DNA of 22,861 nt from Chloroflexota bacterium (GCA_016210495.1 JACQUC010000162.1:1-22861); one strand, 5' to 3'; shown: positions 1 to 8,187, numbered from the stretch's first letter. The notes: a model not told the origin generated them from the sequence alone. Translations and numbers: made by a program.

Positions 1-153
1 AGGATGATTGAACATAGATGACACCTCTCTCAAGATTGTCATCGACGATACTAGCTAGTTTCGTGCCAAGCCAATATGATAGCGATTCAAGCGGTGGTAA
101 GCATGTTGATTCCCGATTAAATTGTTAAAGTTCATCAGTGCTCCCCCGATGCC

Positions 154-1197
154 GTGGACAACTGGTGCTGCGGCCGGACGCGGATAAGTCCCGAGTATCT
201 TAACCAGCTCTGTTCTTTGCTCACCACAAAAGGTGTGGACTTCAATCAGATTACCCAAGTCCACGAAAGAGCTATCCAATCCCACGGCTTCTCCTCGCGC
301 TGGTCATTCGGCTATCGGCCACGAATGGAACATACGCTGTGCGTTCTTGGCTCTCTCGCCTATCGCAAGGAACTCTCGATTCTTCAAGCTATTTCGCACC
401 ATATTTGCGACTTCAATCACACTACCCTGCTCCTGCACTGCGGCGACAACGTGGACATGGTGCTGTCATCGCTTGATCTGACCAGGCAGGTACATGTGGT
501 TAACCTTGTCCTTTGCGGCATATCCCTGCCGGCTGATGTCTACAAGGTAACACTTGACAAAATGGAGAAGCAATCCTGCCGTGTGGTCTTGATCCTTACT
601 AACTGCCCCGCTGACATCATTCACTCGCACTCCAATGCCTATGCCATAACCTGGTCCTATCATGATCTTGCCTATCGGGCTACTAATATGCTGATCCAGG
701 CGGGACACACTCGCATCGGGACCGTGCATCTGGAGAAGTACCGAGATCGTTGGCTCGGTTATCTGCATGCCATGAAGCATGCGGGAATCGCCCTAGACCC
801 CAGCAGAATAGTTGAAGCCGGCCAACTGGTCAGCGACACTAGCATCGTCGACTCCGATATTATGCGACGTATACAGCACTTCGTCCTGGAAACCGATTCG
901 ACAGCCGTGTTTGCTCCAACCGAACTGCTCACCTTGGCGATACCCATCCAGATCTACAAGAACCAGAACAAACTACAGCATGTGATTTCCGTTTATGGCA
1001 TGGCTTACCCTGGATGGATCGGAGAAGGATTCAACTTCCCTGTTGGCTACATACGTTATCCGATAGAATCCGTCGTTCAGAAAGCGCTGGCCATTCTCTT
1101 TCAGAAACCAATGACGGGCAGCGATTCGCCGGAAAGCCGACATATCGACCTTACGGCATTTGCAGCAGCCGTTGAACCGGCTCCAAACCCTCACTAG
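154..1197 (+). CDS. LacI-like periplasmic-binding-fold sensor protein, probably N-terminally broken regulator
   Basis: The central part (about residues 175-230) carries the LacI/GalR effector-domain pattern: YRATNMLIQAGHTRIG, then a Gly-Tyr-x-x-Ala-Met segment and an AGIALDPSRIVEAG segment. The first residues (DNWCCGRTRISPEYLNQL) look like the recognition helix and following helix of a Cro/C1-type HTH, so only the end of a DNA-binding domain is present. Reading upstream in the same frame gives more HTH-like sequence (IVKVHQCSPDAVDNW) but a TAA at 118-120 interrupts it. The GTG at 154 has no Shine-Dalgarno sequence. The gene converges on the TRAP operon. It may be a decayed regulator of that operon, or a sensor-only protein. 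The sensor assignment is fairly secure; function and true start are not. Confidence 0.6.
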   Translation: MDNWCCGRTRISPEYLNQLCSLLTTKGVDFNQITQVHERAIQSHGFSSRWSFGYRPRMEHTLCVLGSLAYRKELSILQAISHHICDFNHTTLLLHCGDNVDMVLSSLDLTRQVHVVNLVLCGISLPADVYKVTLDKMEKQSCRVVLILTNCPADIIHSHSNAYAITWSYHDLAYRATNMLIQAGHTRIGTVHLEKYRDRWLGYLHAMKHAGIALDPSRIVEAGQLVSDTSIVDSDIMRRIQHFVLETDSTAVFAPTELLTLAIPIQIYKNQNKLQHVISVYGMAYPGWIGEGFNFPVGYIRYPIESVVQKALAILFQKPMTGSDSPESRHIDLTAFAAAVEPAPNPH

Positions 1198-1218
1198 TGC
1201 GCTCACCTTGCTTCTCAC

Positions 1219-1233
1219 TGACCCGCGGGGTCA
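1219..1233. terminator. Small hairpin between convergent genes (weak terminator candidate)
   Basis: TGACCC-GCG-GGGTCA forms a perfect 6-bp stem with a 3-base loop in the 43-base gap between the convergent sensor gene and the UGSC gene. There is no T-tract on either side, so a role in termination is only suggested by its position. Confidence 0.25.
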
Positions 1234-1240
1234 CCCGTTC

Positions 1241-3028
1241 CTACCCCTTTAGGTACCCTCGAGCTTCTCGTACCAGGTCTTCCCACGCTGGCGGCAGATC
1301 TATTTCCACACTTTGCGCAGGTCCCCCGCTGTAGCCGGTGGTCATCCAGATCGTATGAAGGGTATCACCTCCGGCGACCACGACAAGAAATCCCTTCGGG
1401 CTGCTCGCTACAGGCACCAGTGCGTCCGGAGGCTTACCCTCGACAAAGGGTTTGAGCCAGGGCCAGGCTCTGAGCCAGTGGTCCGGATGCCCCCAGCAGG
1501 GGCCAAGTTCCGAGAAATCTTTGACTGAGACCCGTGCCGCCGAGAAAAGCGCTTCCTTGACATATTGCTTGGACCAGCCTCTGTCCGCAAGTTGCCTCGC
1601 AGTGCGCCCGGGAGACATGATACAGATTCCTACTTCTGCCCACCGCTCCTCTCTTGAGCCAACAACATTCCAGTAGTCTCTACTTGGGATAGAAATATGC
1701 TTCGCGATGTTGCGTATCACGGCTTCGGCTTGCTGGCTTTGAGTTCCCGGGTACTCGTTGCAGGCCGTGCTGTGAATATTCAAGGTGCCCGCAACGCCGA
1801 GAACGGTGACTAGGTTGGTACCTGCGGGATACCCCCGGTCTACGCTCAACGGCTCCCACGGGCTTTCGTCCTCAGCCTCGGCGAATACTAACCCGGTATA
1901 CTTGCCCGGCTGCCCGTGCCCTGCCATATCGGTAACACCAGGTATCGCACCACCTATATTCATCAGGGCCAATCTGATCGCACGTCCGATGGTCGCTCCT
2001 GCGGGGAACTCGGGATTCGGGCCCAGTAGGTTATATCTGGAATTTAGGCCGATCTGTTTGGCGATCGGCCCGTTCACGACTACCGCAGGCACAACGGGGT
2101 TCATTGTTGCCTGGAGTTCTCCCAAATCGAATTCCGGTCCTATCATTGCCTTCAAAGCCGCCACGATTACCGGCATGTACTCTGGGCGCGCTCCTGCCAT
2201 GGCGGCATTGGCTGCGATCACCTCCACAGTGGCAATCCCCTGCCTGGGAGGGATTCGGCCCATAACCGTGTTGCGAGGCAGCTTCACACCCCTAAGAAGC
2301 CACCTGATTCGTTCTTCGGTCGGGGGTATCAGGGGAAGACCATCACCCCACCTCTTGCGCAGGAATGACCTATTCATTTCATCGACGGCATCCTGATAGT
2401 CGCTGCCCTGAATAGTTATTATCCCGCTCGCTCGTGCAACTGTCGGTGCCGCTGTTTTCTCCGGATGCCACCTGGTGAGGGAATCAATGATCTTCTCAAC
2501 AGCAGCCGCACAATCGTGGTGAACATCTCGAATTCGGCCTCGAAGCATGTCCTGGGGGACTACCGCGAGGGGAAGCTCCTCGAATCCCATGCCCAAATGA
2601 GTATTCCGAGCCACTTCCACGAAGTCCGACCCGACAATTGTTACCGATGGAACACCTGCCTCCTCGGCCGCTGCCGTACTGCGAGAAATCGCAGTTGTGC
2701 AACCCCCTCAGCCGCCATTTCCACCCACGAATACATCACAGCCCTTCTGTCTAACTGCCTCCTTGATCTGTTCAACGCTGGCATGCTCTATCGGTAGCTC
2801 ATCGAAGGGCACGATCCTGGCATCAGGAAATCTCTCTCGGAGCAACTCCCGAATTACGGGGAACGTTTCGTTTCCCCTGAACGTTCCGTTCCACTGCTCA
2901 CAAATAGTCTTGCCATTCAGGTTGTCGACTCTTGTCGCACTGGTCCCGGCCATCTCGATGGAACCGATCGGGGTGTATACCTGCAACCGGACCTCTCCGG
3001 CTGACGGCTTATCTGCCATTTGGGCCAC
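1241..3028 (-). CDS. UGSC-family selenoprotein with in-frame TGA (Sec107), two-domain protein
   Basis: Read through a TGA at 2708-2710, this is one 595-residue protein. Residues 1-106 end in CDVFVGGNGG, the TGA is residue 107, and the frame continues GGCTTAISRSTAAAEEAG and on into the long downstream part without a shift. The junction GG-x-GG-U-G-G-C-T-T matches the redox-type U/C-G-S-C motif of the UGSC family, here with Gly in place of Ser. Sequence just after the TGA (VPSVTIVGSDFVEVARN) is lost if the downstream part is taken as a separate gene starting at the GTG at 2620. The second domain begins near YQDAVDEMNRSFLRKRWGDG. TGA is an ordinary stop elsewhere in the window (queA), so wholesale recoding is not the explanation. 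The start is GTG 3028 or ATG 3019, behind AGGAGG that overlaps the dctM stop. It lies 7 bases after dctM, implying co-transcription with the TRAP transporter. The substrate is unknown. A point mutation from a Cys codon is the main alternative. Confidence 0.82.
2678..2710 (-). promoter_or_regulatory. Candidate bacterial SECIS element with UGA codon
   Basis: On the coding strand the TGA is followed by 12 bases and then ACTGCGA-TTTC-TCGCAGT, a perfect 7-bp stem with a 4-base loop (2678-2695). Bacterial SECIS hairpins sit within the coding region immediately 3' of the UGA, so the position fits. Known bacterial SECIS loops usually have G at the first or second loop position. That holds here only if the top pairs open to give a larger loop starting with G. 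No selA/B/C/D gene is in the window. Confidence 0.55.
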
Positions 3029-3035
3029 GAGCCTC

Positions 3036-4343
3036 CTACTTCATCATGTTGGGCAACGTGAGGGTTATGGCAGGGAAGGCTACGAGCAATCCCAGGGTGA
3101 TCATGTCCGTGATCATGAAGGGGCTGGCCGACTTAAAGATATCTATAAGGGTCATATCTGGAATAACACCCTTGAGAACAAAGACGTTCAGACCCACTGG
3201 TGGTGTTACGAGGCCGATTTCCATATTCTTGACAAACAGGATGCCAAACCAGACCGGATCAAATCCCAAGGTCACCATCACCGGAAACAGGAAAGGCATG
3301 GTCAGCATCATTATGGGAAGGGCTTCCATGAAGCAACCCAGCACTAGGAACAAAGCCATTACTGCGATCAAAACCACATACCTGTTAATGGGCAGGGTGG
3401 ACTCCACCAAGAAATCAGTCGCGGCTTTCATGAAGCCGCTCACGGACAGGAACTGCGTGAAGAAAATGATGCCGACAACGACCAAGAGCACCATTGCCAC
3501 AGTTTGCGTGGTCCGAACCATTGCCTGCTTATAAGCATTCACGCCCGGCCTCCGGCCCAAGGAGACTATGAAGGCTGCCACGCAGCCAACGGCCGCGGCC
3601 TCACTCGGCGTGAATATCCCGGAGTAAATCCCTCCTGTCACTATGGTCGCAATAATTATCAGCCGAAATGAGCTCCGTAAGACTGCGATCCTTTCCCTCC
3701 AGGGAACTCTGTATGTCGCGGGGCACAAGGAGGGCTTCTTGATGACCCGCAGTGCAATCAGCGTCATGAACATAGCTGCGGATAGGAGTCCCGGAAGAAC
3801 GCCGGCGATCAACAGCTTTCCAATTGGGGTTCCGGTTATTATCCCGAATGTGACGATTACGATGCTTGGCGGGATCAAGATTGCCAGGGTGCCAGCGGAT
3901 GCTATGCAGCCAACGACAAGCCGCTTGTCGCATCCCTTCTGCACCAACTGAGGGTAGAGACTGGTGCCCATCACAGCAGCCGACGCTACGCTGGAACCGC
4001 TTACCGCCGCAAACATGGCACAGGCAGCCACGGCAGACATCGCGATGCCGCCTGGAATGCGGCTTAGCCACGCCTGGGCTATCGCCACCCCGTCCTCGAC
4101 AACATTGCCCAAATCCGACAGGTAGCCCATGAGCATGAAAAGCGGGATCATCATCAAGCCATACTTGTCTAGGGTGCCGAAAGGGCTGAAGGCAAGCGTG
4201 TTCAGGGCTACGTCTGCTCCCTTCAGCCAGGCGATTCCCAGCAGGCCCACAGTGAGCGCGGAAAAGGCCAGGGGCACGCCGAGAGCCAACAGCACGAGGA
4301 AGCCAATGAAACCTACCAGACCAACTTCCATGGACCCCGCCAC
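3036..4343 (-). CDS. dctM: TRAP transporter large permease subunit DctM
   Basis: This is the large integral membrane subunit of a tripartite ATP-independent periplasmic (TRAP) transporter, which couples ion symport to import of organic acids delivered by the binding protein. The 435-residue length is normal. It is strongly hydrophobic along its whole length, with DctM-type signatures including AVSGSSVASAAVMG (about residues 113-126), LAILIPPSIVIV (about 155) and GIFTPSEAAAVG (about 248). The start is GTG 4343 or ATG 4331; GGAAGAGGAG lies just upstream but does not settle the choice. dctQ lies 120 bases upstream and the UGSC gene starts 7 bases downstream, so it is the third gene of a four-gene operon. 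The substrate cannot be read from the sequence. Confidence 0.93.
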   Translation of the reverse strand: MAGSMEVGLVGFIGFLVLLALGVPLAFSALTVGLLGIAWLKGADVALNTLAFSPFGTLDKYGLMMIPLFMLMGYLSDLGNVVEDGVAIAQAWLSRIPGGIAMSAVAACAMFAAVSGSSVASAAVMGTSLYPQLVQKGCDKRLVVGCIASAGTLAILIPPSIVIVTFGIITGTPIGKLLIAGVLPGLLSAAMFMTLIALRVIKKPSLCPATYRVPWRERIAVLRSSFRLIIIATIVTGGIYSGIFTPSEAAAVGCVAAFIVSLGRRPGVNAYKQAMVRTTQTVAMVLLVVVGIIFFTQFLSVSGFMKAATDFLVESTLPINRYVVLIAVMALFLVLGCFMEALPIMMLTMPFLFPVMVTLGFDPVWFGILFVKNMEIGLVTPPVGLNVFVLKGVIPDMTLIDIFKSASPFMITDMITLGLLVAFPAITLTLPNMMK

Positions 4344-4463
4344 TCCTCTTCCTTGATCGGCAAACCGACTGTGCCACTGCTTAGGGCACGGCGGCTAGAA
4401 CAGTGCATTGCGCGGATTCGCTGCAAGACTGAGATACGGGTGAACTGGGACATCTCCCTGTCA

Positions 4464-5069
4464 CTAGATGTCGAGGTCTTTCACGACTGCCTCAGCGCCG
4501 ACGGGCCTTGGGGTTTCTCTCTGACGTCTCGATCCGGATGTTCCAACGATCTCGGGCAATTGCCACTTAATCTGTAGGACCAGACGCAAAGCGAGAAGCG
4601 TTGCCCCCAAGGGAACGGCGAATTTTGAGGGCCACACAGGCAAAGACACAAACACGCCGATGCTGTGTCCGGAGTTCCAGGATTCAATGGCGGGAGGAAA
4701 GGTTGTCCAAGTTAGAAGAACCGAGATTGTAGCGGCGACGAGCAAAGCCAGTAGCTTGCACATCGCCTGCGGACGATCTGGCAGCAGGCCGACAAAAGTG
4801 GTTATGCTGAGATGCTTCTCCACGGCCTGGGTAGATGACAGCGAGAGCATGACTACCATTACCATGAGTAAGGCCGATATCTCCTCAGCTCCTCCCAGGG
4901 CGCTATTCGCGAGCCAGCGGAATGCTACGTCCGCGAATATCCACAAACCCGCGATAACTATTCCTGTTCCGCTCACGAAAGAGAACCAGCGTTCCAGTGC
5001 CCCGACCTCGTGCCTCGGGAACAGAACCCGACTGATTTCAGCCATACTCCTGGGGAATCGGCTACCCAT
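4464..5069 (-). CDS. dctQ: TRAP transporter small permease subunit DctQ
   Basis: This 201-residue protein has four predicted hydrophobic segments (about residues 33-50, 63-82, 104-122 and 143-163). The pattern GLWIFADVAFRWLANSALGGAEEISALLMVMVVMLS, seen in pieces across residues 41-76, is typical of DctQ subunits, which partner DctM in the membrane. The C-terminal 30 residues are polar and arginine-rich. Start choice is open: ATG 5069, or ATG 5045 (MAEISRV) behind AGGAG at very short spacing. It lies between dctP (99 bases upstream) and dctM (120 bases downstream), an order normal for TRAP operons. Confidence 0.9.
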   Translation of the reverse strand: MGSRFPRSMAEISRVLFPRHEVGALERWFSFVSGTGIVIAGLWIFADVAFRWLANSALGGAEEISALLMVMVVMLSLSSTQAVEKHLSITTFVGLLPDRPQAMCKLLALLVAATISVLLTWTTFPPAIESWNSGHSIGVFVSLPVWPSKFAVPLGATLLALRLVLQIKWQLPEIVGTSGSRRQRETPRPVGAEAVVKDLDI

Positions 5070-5168
5070 ATCCTCGCCTGCCGGCGCCTACCTTCCCAGT
5101 TGGTTTCTGGACAAACCGGAGCTGCTGCGCACCCGACACTGCCAAGGCGGTCATCACCAAATCCCTGC

Positions 5169-6266
5169 TCAGTTGCCGCTCAGGCTCTTCCTCATCACGT
5201 CCAGGACTTTCTTCGCCGGCAGTCCCTTTGCCTCCAGCCCTTGCGCCCATCCATCTTGCACGGGTCCGGTAAGTTTTTGCACCAGCGCTGCGTCCTCTTT
5301 TGATGCGTAAGTGATTTGGACTCCGGCTTTGAGGACCTCCTCCAGGTATCCAAGTGCAGTGTCCCGGTCGGACCGGCCCACTTGAACCGGCGTCTCATTG
5401 GCGACCTCGATCATGGCTTTCTGAACGGCAGGATCCAGAGTGTTCCATTTCTTGAGGCTCATCATGACTGGATTAGTATGCGCGCCAAACCCGCCGATCC
5501 AGCCATACTTGCCCGCTTCGTGAAGCTTGTACTCCACCCAGGCATAAGCGAAGCCTGTCAACACACCATCGACAGTGCCTCTCGCCAGGGCCTCATACAT
5601 CTCGGGGCCCGGTATTTGAGTGGGCGTAGCTCCCATAGCCTGCAAGACCTTACCCTGAATGCCGACTACTCGAATCTTCTTGCCCTTGAGGTCGTTGGCG
5701 GTCTTGATGGGAACTCTTGAGATTATTTCGTGACTGGGCTGCCCGATTGCAAACAGGGGCACAGAATTCCATTTCTTGTACTCGTCAGCCGCCTCGGGCA
5801 TATTCATGACTTTCATGTAAGCTTTTGCCATGTCCCCCGGACCGCCGGATGAGTTTGGCAAGGCGCTCACTTCGTGGAGCGGCATCTTCGCCGGGTCTAA
5901 ACTGACTGAGAACCATGACATATCAAACAGACCGGCCCTCAGGCCGTCAGGCACTTCTTTAGCTGGGGCCAAAGTTCCTCCGTAATGGAAATCGATTTTC
6001 ACCGGCACACCGGTCCTCTTGGACACCTCATCCGCCCACCATACTATTGGCTCGAGCATGGAGCGCATGCCGTTGCCCTGGTCCGAAAACACAAGCGTAA
6101 TTGGCGTCGGCTTAGCGGCAGTTGATGGCGCCGGGGCCGGCGCTGACGCCGAGCTTGGCTTCGGAGCCGACGTTGGGGTAGGAGCCGCGCTCGGTGAGGT
6201 GCATGCGTTGACCAGTACCACCAGGGGAAACAGCGCCGCAACTAGAATGAACAACTCTCTTCTCAT
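5169..6266 (-). CDS. dctP: TRAP transporter substrate-binding lipoprotein DctP
   Basis: The protein is 365 residues and starts with a lipoprotein signal peptide (MRRELFILVAALFPLVVLV) followed by NAC, with Cys22 as the likely lipidation site. A Ser/Pro/Ala-rich tether runs to about residue 54. The mature domain opens with PITLVFSDQG and includes IKTANDLKGKKIRVVG and the ALARGTVDGVLTGFAYA segment, both characteristic of DctP-type solute receptors. It is expected to capture the substrate outside the membrane and deliver it to DctQM. AGGAGG lies 7 bases before the ATG. As first gene of the operon it follows a recognisable promoter about 190 bases upstream. The ligand is unknown. Confidence 0.93.
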   Translation of the reverse strand: MRRELFILVAALFPLVVLVNACTSPSAAPTPTSAPKPSSASAPAPAPSTAAKPTPITLVFSDQGNGMRSMLEPIVWWADEVSKRTGVPVKIDFHYGGTLAPAKEVPDGLRAGLFDMSWFSVSLDPAKMPLHEVSALPNSSGGPGDMAKAYMKVMNMPEAADEYKKWNSVPLFAIGQPSHEIISRVPIKTANDLKGKKIRVVGIQGKVLQAMGATPTQIPGPEMYEALARGTVDGVLTGFAYAWVEYKLHEAGKYGWIGGFGAHTNPVMMSLKKWNTLDPAVQKAMIEVANETPVQVGRSDRDTALGYLEEVLKAGVQITYASKEDAALVQKLTGPVQDGWAQGLEAKGLPAKKVLDVMRKSLSGN

Positions 6267-6430
6267 TGACCGATCCTCCTCACCCAGAATTTGCCACGAG
6301 CCCAGCCCGCTCTCACGTTGTTGTCCGTTGTTCTGTGAAGGCTTAGTCCGAACGGGAACGAAGACAAGTGATAACCAACAAGATTGGCAGCCAGGCAGAG
6401 CACATTCCTGTGTTGCCTACCCGAACGCAC

Positions 6431-6443
6431 AAACCACTGGTTT
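6431..6443. promoter_or_regulatory. 13-bp palindrome, candidate operator of the TRAP-UGSC operon
   Basis: AAACCA-C-TGGTTT is a perfect 6+6 palindrome around one central base. It lies about 10-25 bases downstream of the predicted transcription start of the dctP operon, a position where a bound repressor would block transcription. No regulator can be assigned to it. Confidence 0.35.
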
Positions 6444-6460
6444 CTAACTTCGTTGGGAGG

Positions 6461-6488
6461 ATTATAGTCTTATCCGCAGCGGGTTCAA
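6461..6488 (-). promoter_or_regulatory. Promoter of dctP-dctQ-dctM-UGSC operon
   Basis: On the minus strand TTGAAC (6483-6488) and TATAAT (6461-6466) are separated by 16 bases, a near-consensus sigma-70-type promoter. It would leave a leader of roughly 190 bases before the dctP ATG. Confidence 0.55.
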
Positions 6489-6499
6489 GCACTCAATAA

Positions 6500-6691
6500 T
6501 ACGGTATTCCGGGCGGGATGTGTAGCAACGATACGAGACCTCAATCCATGGACTCGGCTAAAGAACTGGGAGAGGGTATGGTTCCCGACAAGAGAAAGCC
6601 TCTTATCTATTGGTTCTGCAAGAGAGGCGTGGCCACGCTGACCGAGGTACGGTATGACGAGATAACTGACAAAGGGCTAACCGTCACTTAG
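6500..6691 (+). pseudogene. Remnant of an Old-Yellow-Enzyme-type FAD oxidoreductase C-terminal domain
   Basis: The open frame from 6500 (ATG at 6518 or 6548) to TAG at 6689-6691 encodes LGEGMVPDKRKPLIYWF, then KRGVATLTEVRYDEITDKGL. This strongly resembles the NAD(P)/FAD-binding part of NADH:flavin oxidoreductase / 2,4-dienoyl-CoA reductase-type proteins, which read roughly 'xGxGM...LxxWLxxKGVxxLTGVKYEEITDKG'. Only about 50-60 residues of a roughly 650-residue family remain, with the rest missing on both sides. The stop overlaps the stop of the convergent pilus gene by a few bases. It is best seen as a deletion scar, though a translated 47-residue peptide from 6548 cannot be excluded. Confidence 0.5.
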
Positions 6692-8187
6692 CGCGAATAC
6701 GTCCCGCTCGCCTGCGCGACCTGCCCGCACACGTCGATGGACGTTACCCGGTAGTAGTAGGTCGTGTTGTCGGCGATATTCACCATCTGCAAATCGTGCG
6801 AGGTCGCCATCATGCCACTCGACGCCGAAGAGGTATAGCCGCCCGGTGAGGTGCCCCACTCGACAAGGGAGCTCGCCGGCACGCTCGTGGACCAGGCCAC
6901 GTTCACCTTGCCGGAGTTCCCCACCGGCGAGAACGATAGGCCGGATATCGATACCGCGGGACAGGTCGTCGCCGTGGGAGTCGGCGTGTCGGTGGGCGTT
7001 GAGGTCGCCGTGACCGTCGCCGTGGGTGTACCGGTCGGCGTCGGCGTGCCCGTACCTGTTGGCGTTGGCGTCCGTGTGGCCGTGGGGGTTGGCACCGGCG
7101 TGCTGCTGGGCGGAGGCGTGGGAACTGCCGAAGGCGGCACCAATTTGATGACTTTCGGCCCATATGCCAGCCCGCCTCCTGTGTCGATTCTTCCGCCCGG
7201 CACCACATATGAAACGAACTGGCCACTGGCAGAGCTAGACCCGACGTTGCCCATGTAAAGCTTGAACGCGGCAAAGCCGCTGACGTGTATCTGCGCGTCC
7301 CTCGATCCCTGCTTGGGAGTATAGCTATCCCATACCACCAGGTGCACGATGCCGTAGCTGCCCCCACCGTCCGACAAGCCCTGGGACGTTATGTTCGTGC
7401 GCAGGCCGCTCGCTACGTTATTGCCCAGGTCGCCCGAGTACATCTCGACGGCGTTGCCCAGCGCAATCCTGCCGTCGTAGCCCCTCGCGCTCCAGTTCTC
7501 GGCGTTGCGCGGCTTGTTCCCGTAGTCGGTACCGGGAACATAGCCACCTCCTTGCACCGCACTGAAGTTCAAGACGCCTTTGTACTCGGACTGATCTACG
7601 CCGTAGTAGCTGGCCCAACGCGGATTCCAAAGATCGTAGGCTGCGCCCGATACGAAGTCCATTTGCGGTATGCTGAGGGGCACCAGGCCGGGCCAGTTGC
7701 CGGGCATCTGTCCTGGGTACGACACCGTCGCAGCATTTGCCGCCACGTCCAGCACCGGCCGGCCAAGCAAGAAGGCAAAGAACGTGTCAAAGGAGCTTTC
7801 CGCTTGGACGTCGACCCCGATGGCGCTCCCGGGGATGCTGCCGCCCGCTCCCACGGGCGAAATCGGGCTTCCATTTGCCGCCAGGTAGTAGGGCGGTCTA
7901 CTCGCGTAGTCGACGGCGCCGCCGTTCAACCGCGAGTACCTGTCGATCGCCTGTTTCACATCCGCATCGGTGCTGTACCCGGTGTTCAAAACGATCACTC
8001 GCGATGCCGCCTCTCCGGCGGCATCGGCCGCGTTCTGCATCAGTCTGCGTTGCGCATACGCTACTCCGACGTCGATAATCAACGCCAGGAATCCAAGGAG
8101 CACCATCATTGCCAGCGCGATGAGGTACAGCGCCTGTCCCTTTTCACCCCCACGCACCCTGTCGACCGCCCGCATGCGCCACTTCAT
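6688..8187 (-). CDS. TadG-like pilus-associated protein with Pro/Thr stalk and beta-sandwich-like C-terminus
   Basis: The N-terminus (GGEKGQALYLIALAMMVLLG, then FLALIIDVGVAYAQRRLMQN) is the Tad/TadG membrane anchor found in Flp-pilus proteins. A long extracellular part follows, then a roughly 55-residue Pro/Thr repeat linker (about residues 352-410). The last roughly 90 residues contain VNVAWSTSVPASSLVEWGTS and NTTYYYRVTSIDVCGQ, like fibronectin III or purple-acid-phosphatase N-terminal beta sandwiches. The start is ATG 8187 because it overlaps the upstream TadE stop as ATGA; longer in-frame starts would run into tadE. Product is 499 residues. It is the last gene of a three-gene operon with no pilin, ATPase or prepilin peptidase nearby. 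The role is probably surface adhesion or minor pilin-like, by inference. Confidence 0.75.
   Translation of the reverse strand: MKWRMRAVDRVRGGEKGQALYLIALAMMVLLGFLALIIDVGVAYAQRRLMQNAADAAGEAASRVIVLNTGYSTDADVKQAIDRYSRLNGGAVDYASRPPYYLAANGSPISPVGAGGSIPGSAIGVDVQAESSFDTFFAFLLGRPVLDVAANAATVSYPGQMPGNWPGLVPLSIPQMDFVSGAAYDLWNPRWASYYGVDQSEYKGVLNFSAVQGGGYVPGTDYGNKPRNAENWSARGYDGRIALGNAVEMYSGDLGNNVASGLRTNITSQGLSDGGGSYGIVHLVVWDSYTPKQGSRDAQIHVSGFAAFKLYMGNVGSSSASGQFVSYVVPGGRIDTGGGLAYGPKVIKLVPPSAVPTPPPSSTPVPTPTATRTPTPTGTGTPTPTGTPTATVTATSTPTDTPTPTATTCPAVSISGLSFSPVGNSGKVNVAWSTSVPASSLVEWGTSPGGYTSSASSGMMATSHDLQMVNIADNTTYYYRVTSIDVCGQVAQASGTYSR
6968..7102 (-). repeat. Degenerate tandem repeat coding for the Pro/Thr stalk
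   Basis: Imperfect short units of the type GTCGGCGTG/GTGGGCGTT recur on the plus strand and encode PTPT-type dipeptide repeats on the minus strand. Such tracts can change length by slippage. Confidence 0.6.

Noticed and set aside
1785..2396. Plus-strand open frame of about 200 codons
   Set aside because: It is antisense to the conserved UGSC second domain; the Pro/Ser/Thr-rich composition is typical of a shadow frame.
2708..2710. TGA as a true stop giving two separate genes
   Set aside because: Conserved residues continue in frame across it, and a separate downstream start at GTG 2620 would drop GGCTTAISRST and about 20 further family residues.
2708..2710. TGA reassigned to Trp or Gly genome-wide
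   Set aside because: TGA closes other genes in the window, such as queA, and the position aligns with Cys/Sec in the family, not Trp or Gly.
4344..4463. Gap between dctQ and dctM considered as a small gene or regulatory RNA
   Set aside because: It has only a 5-bp hairpin and no start site with a reading frame of note.
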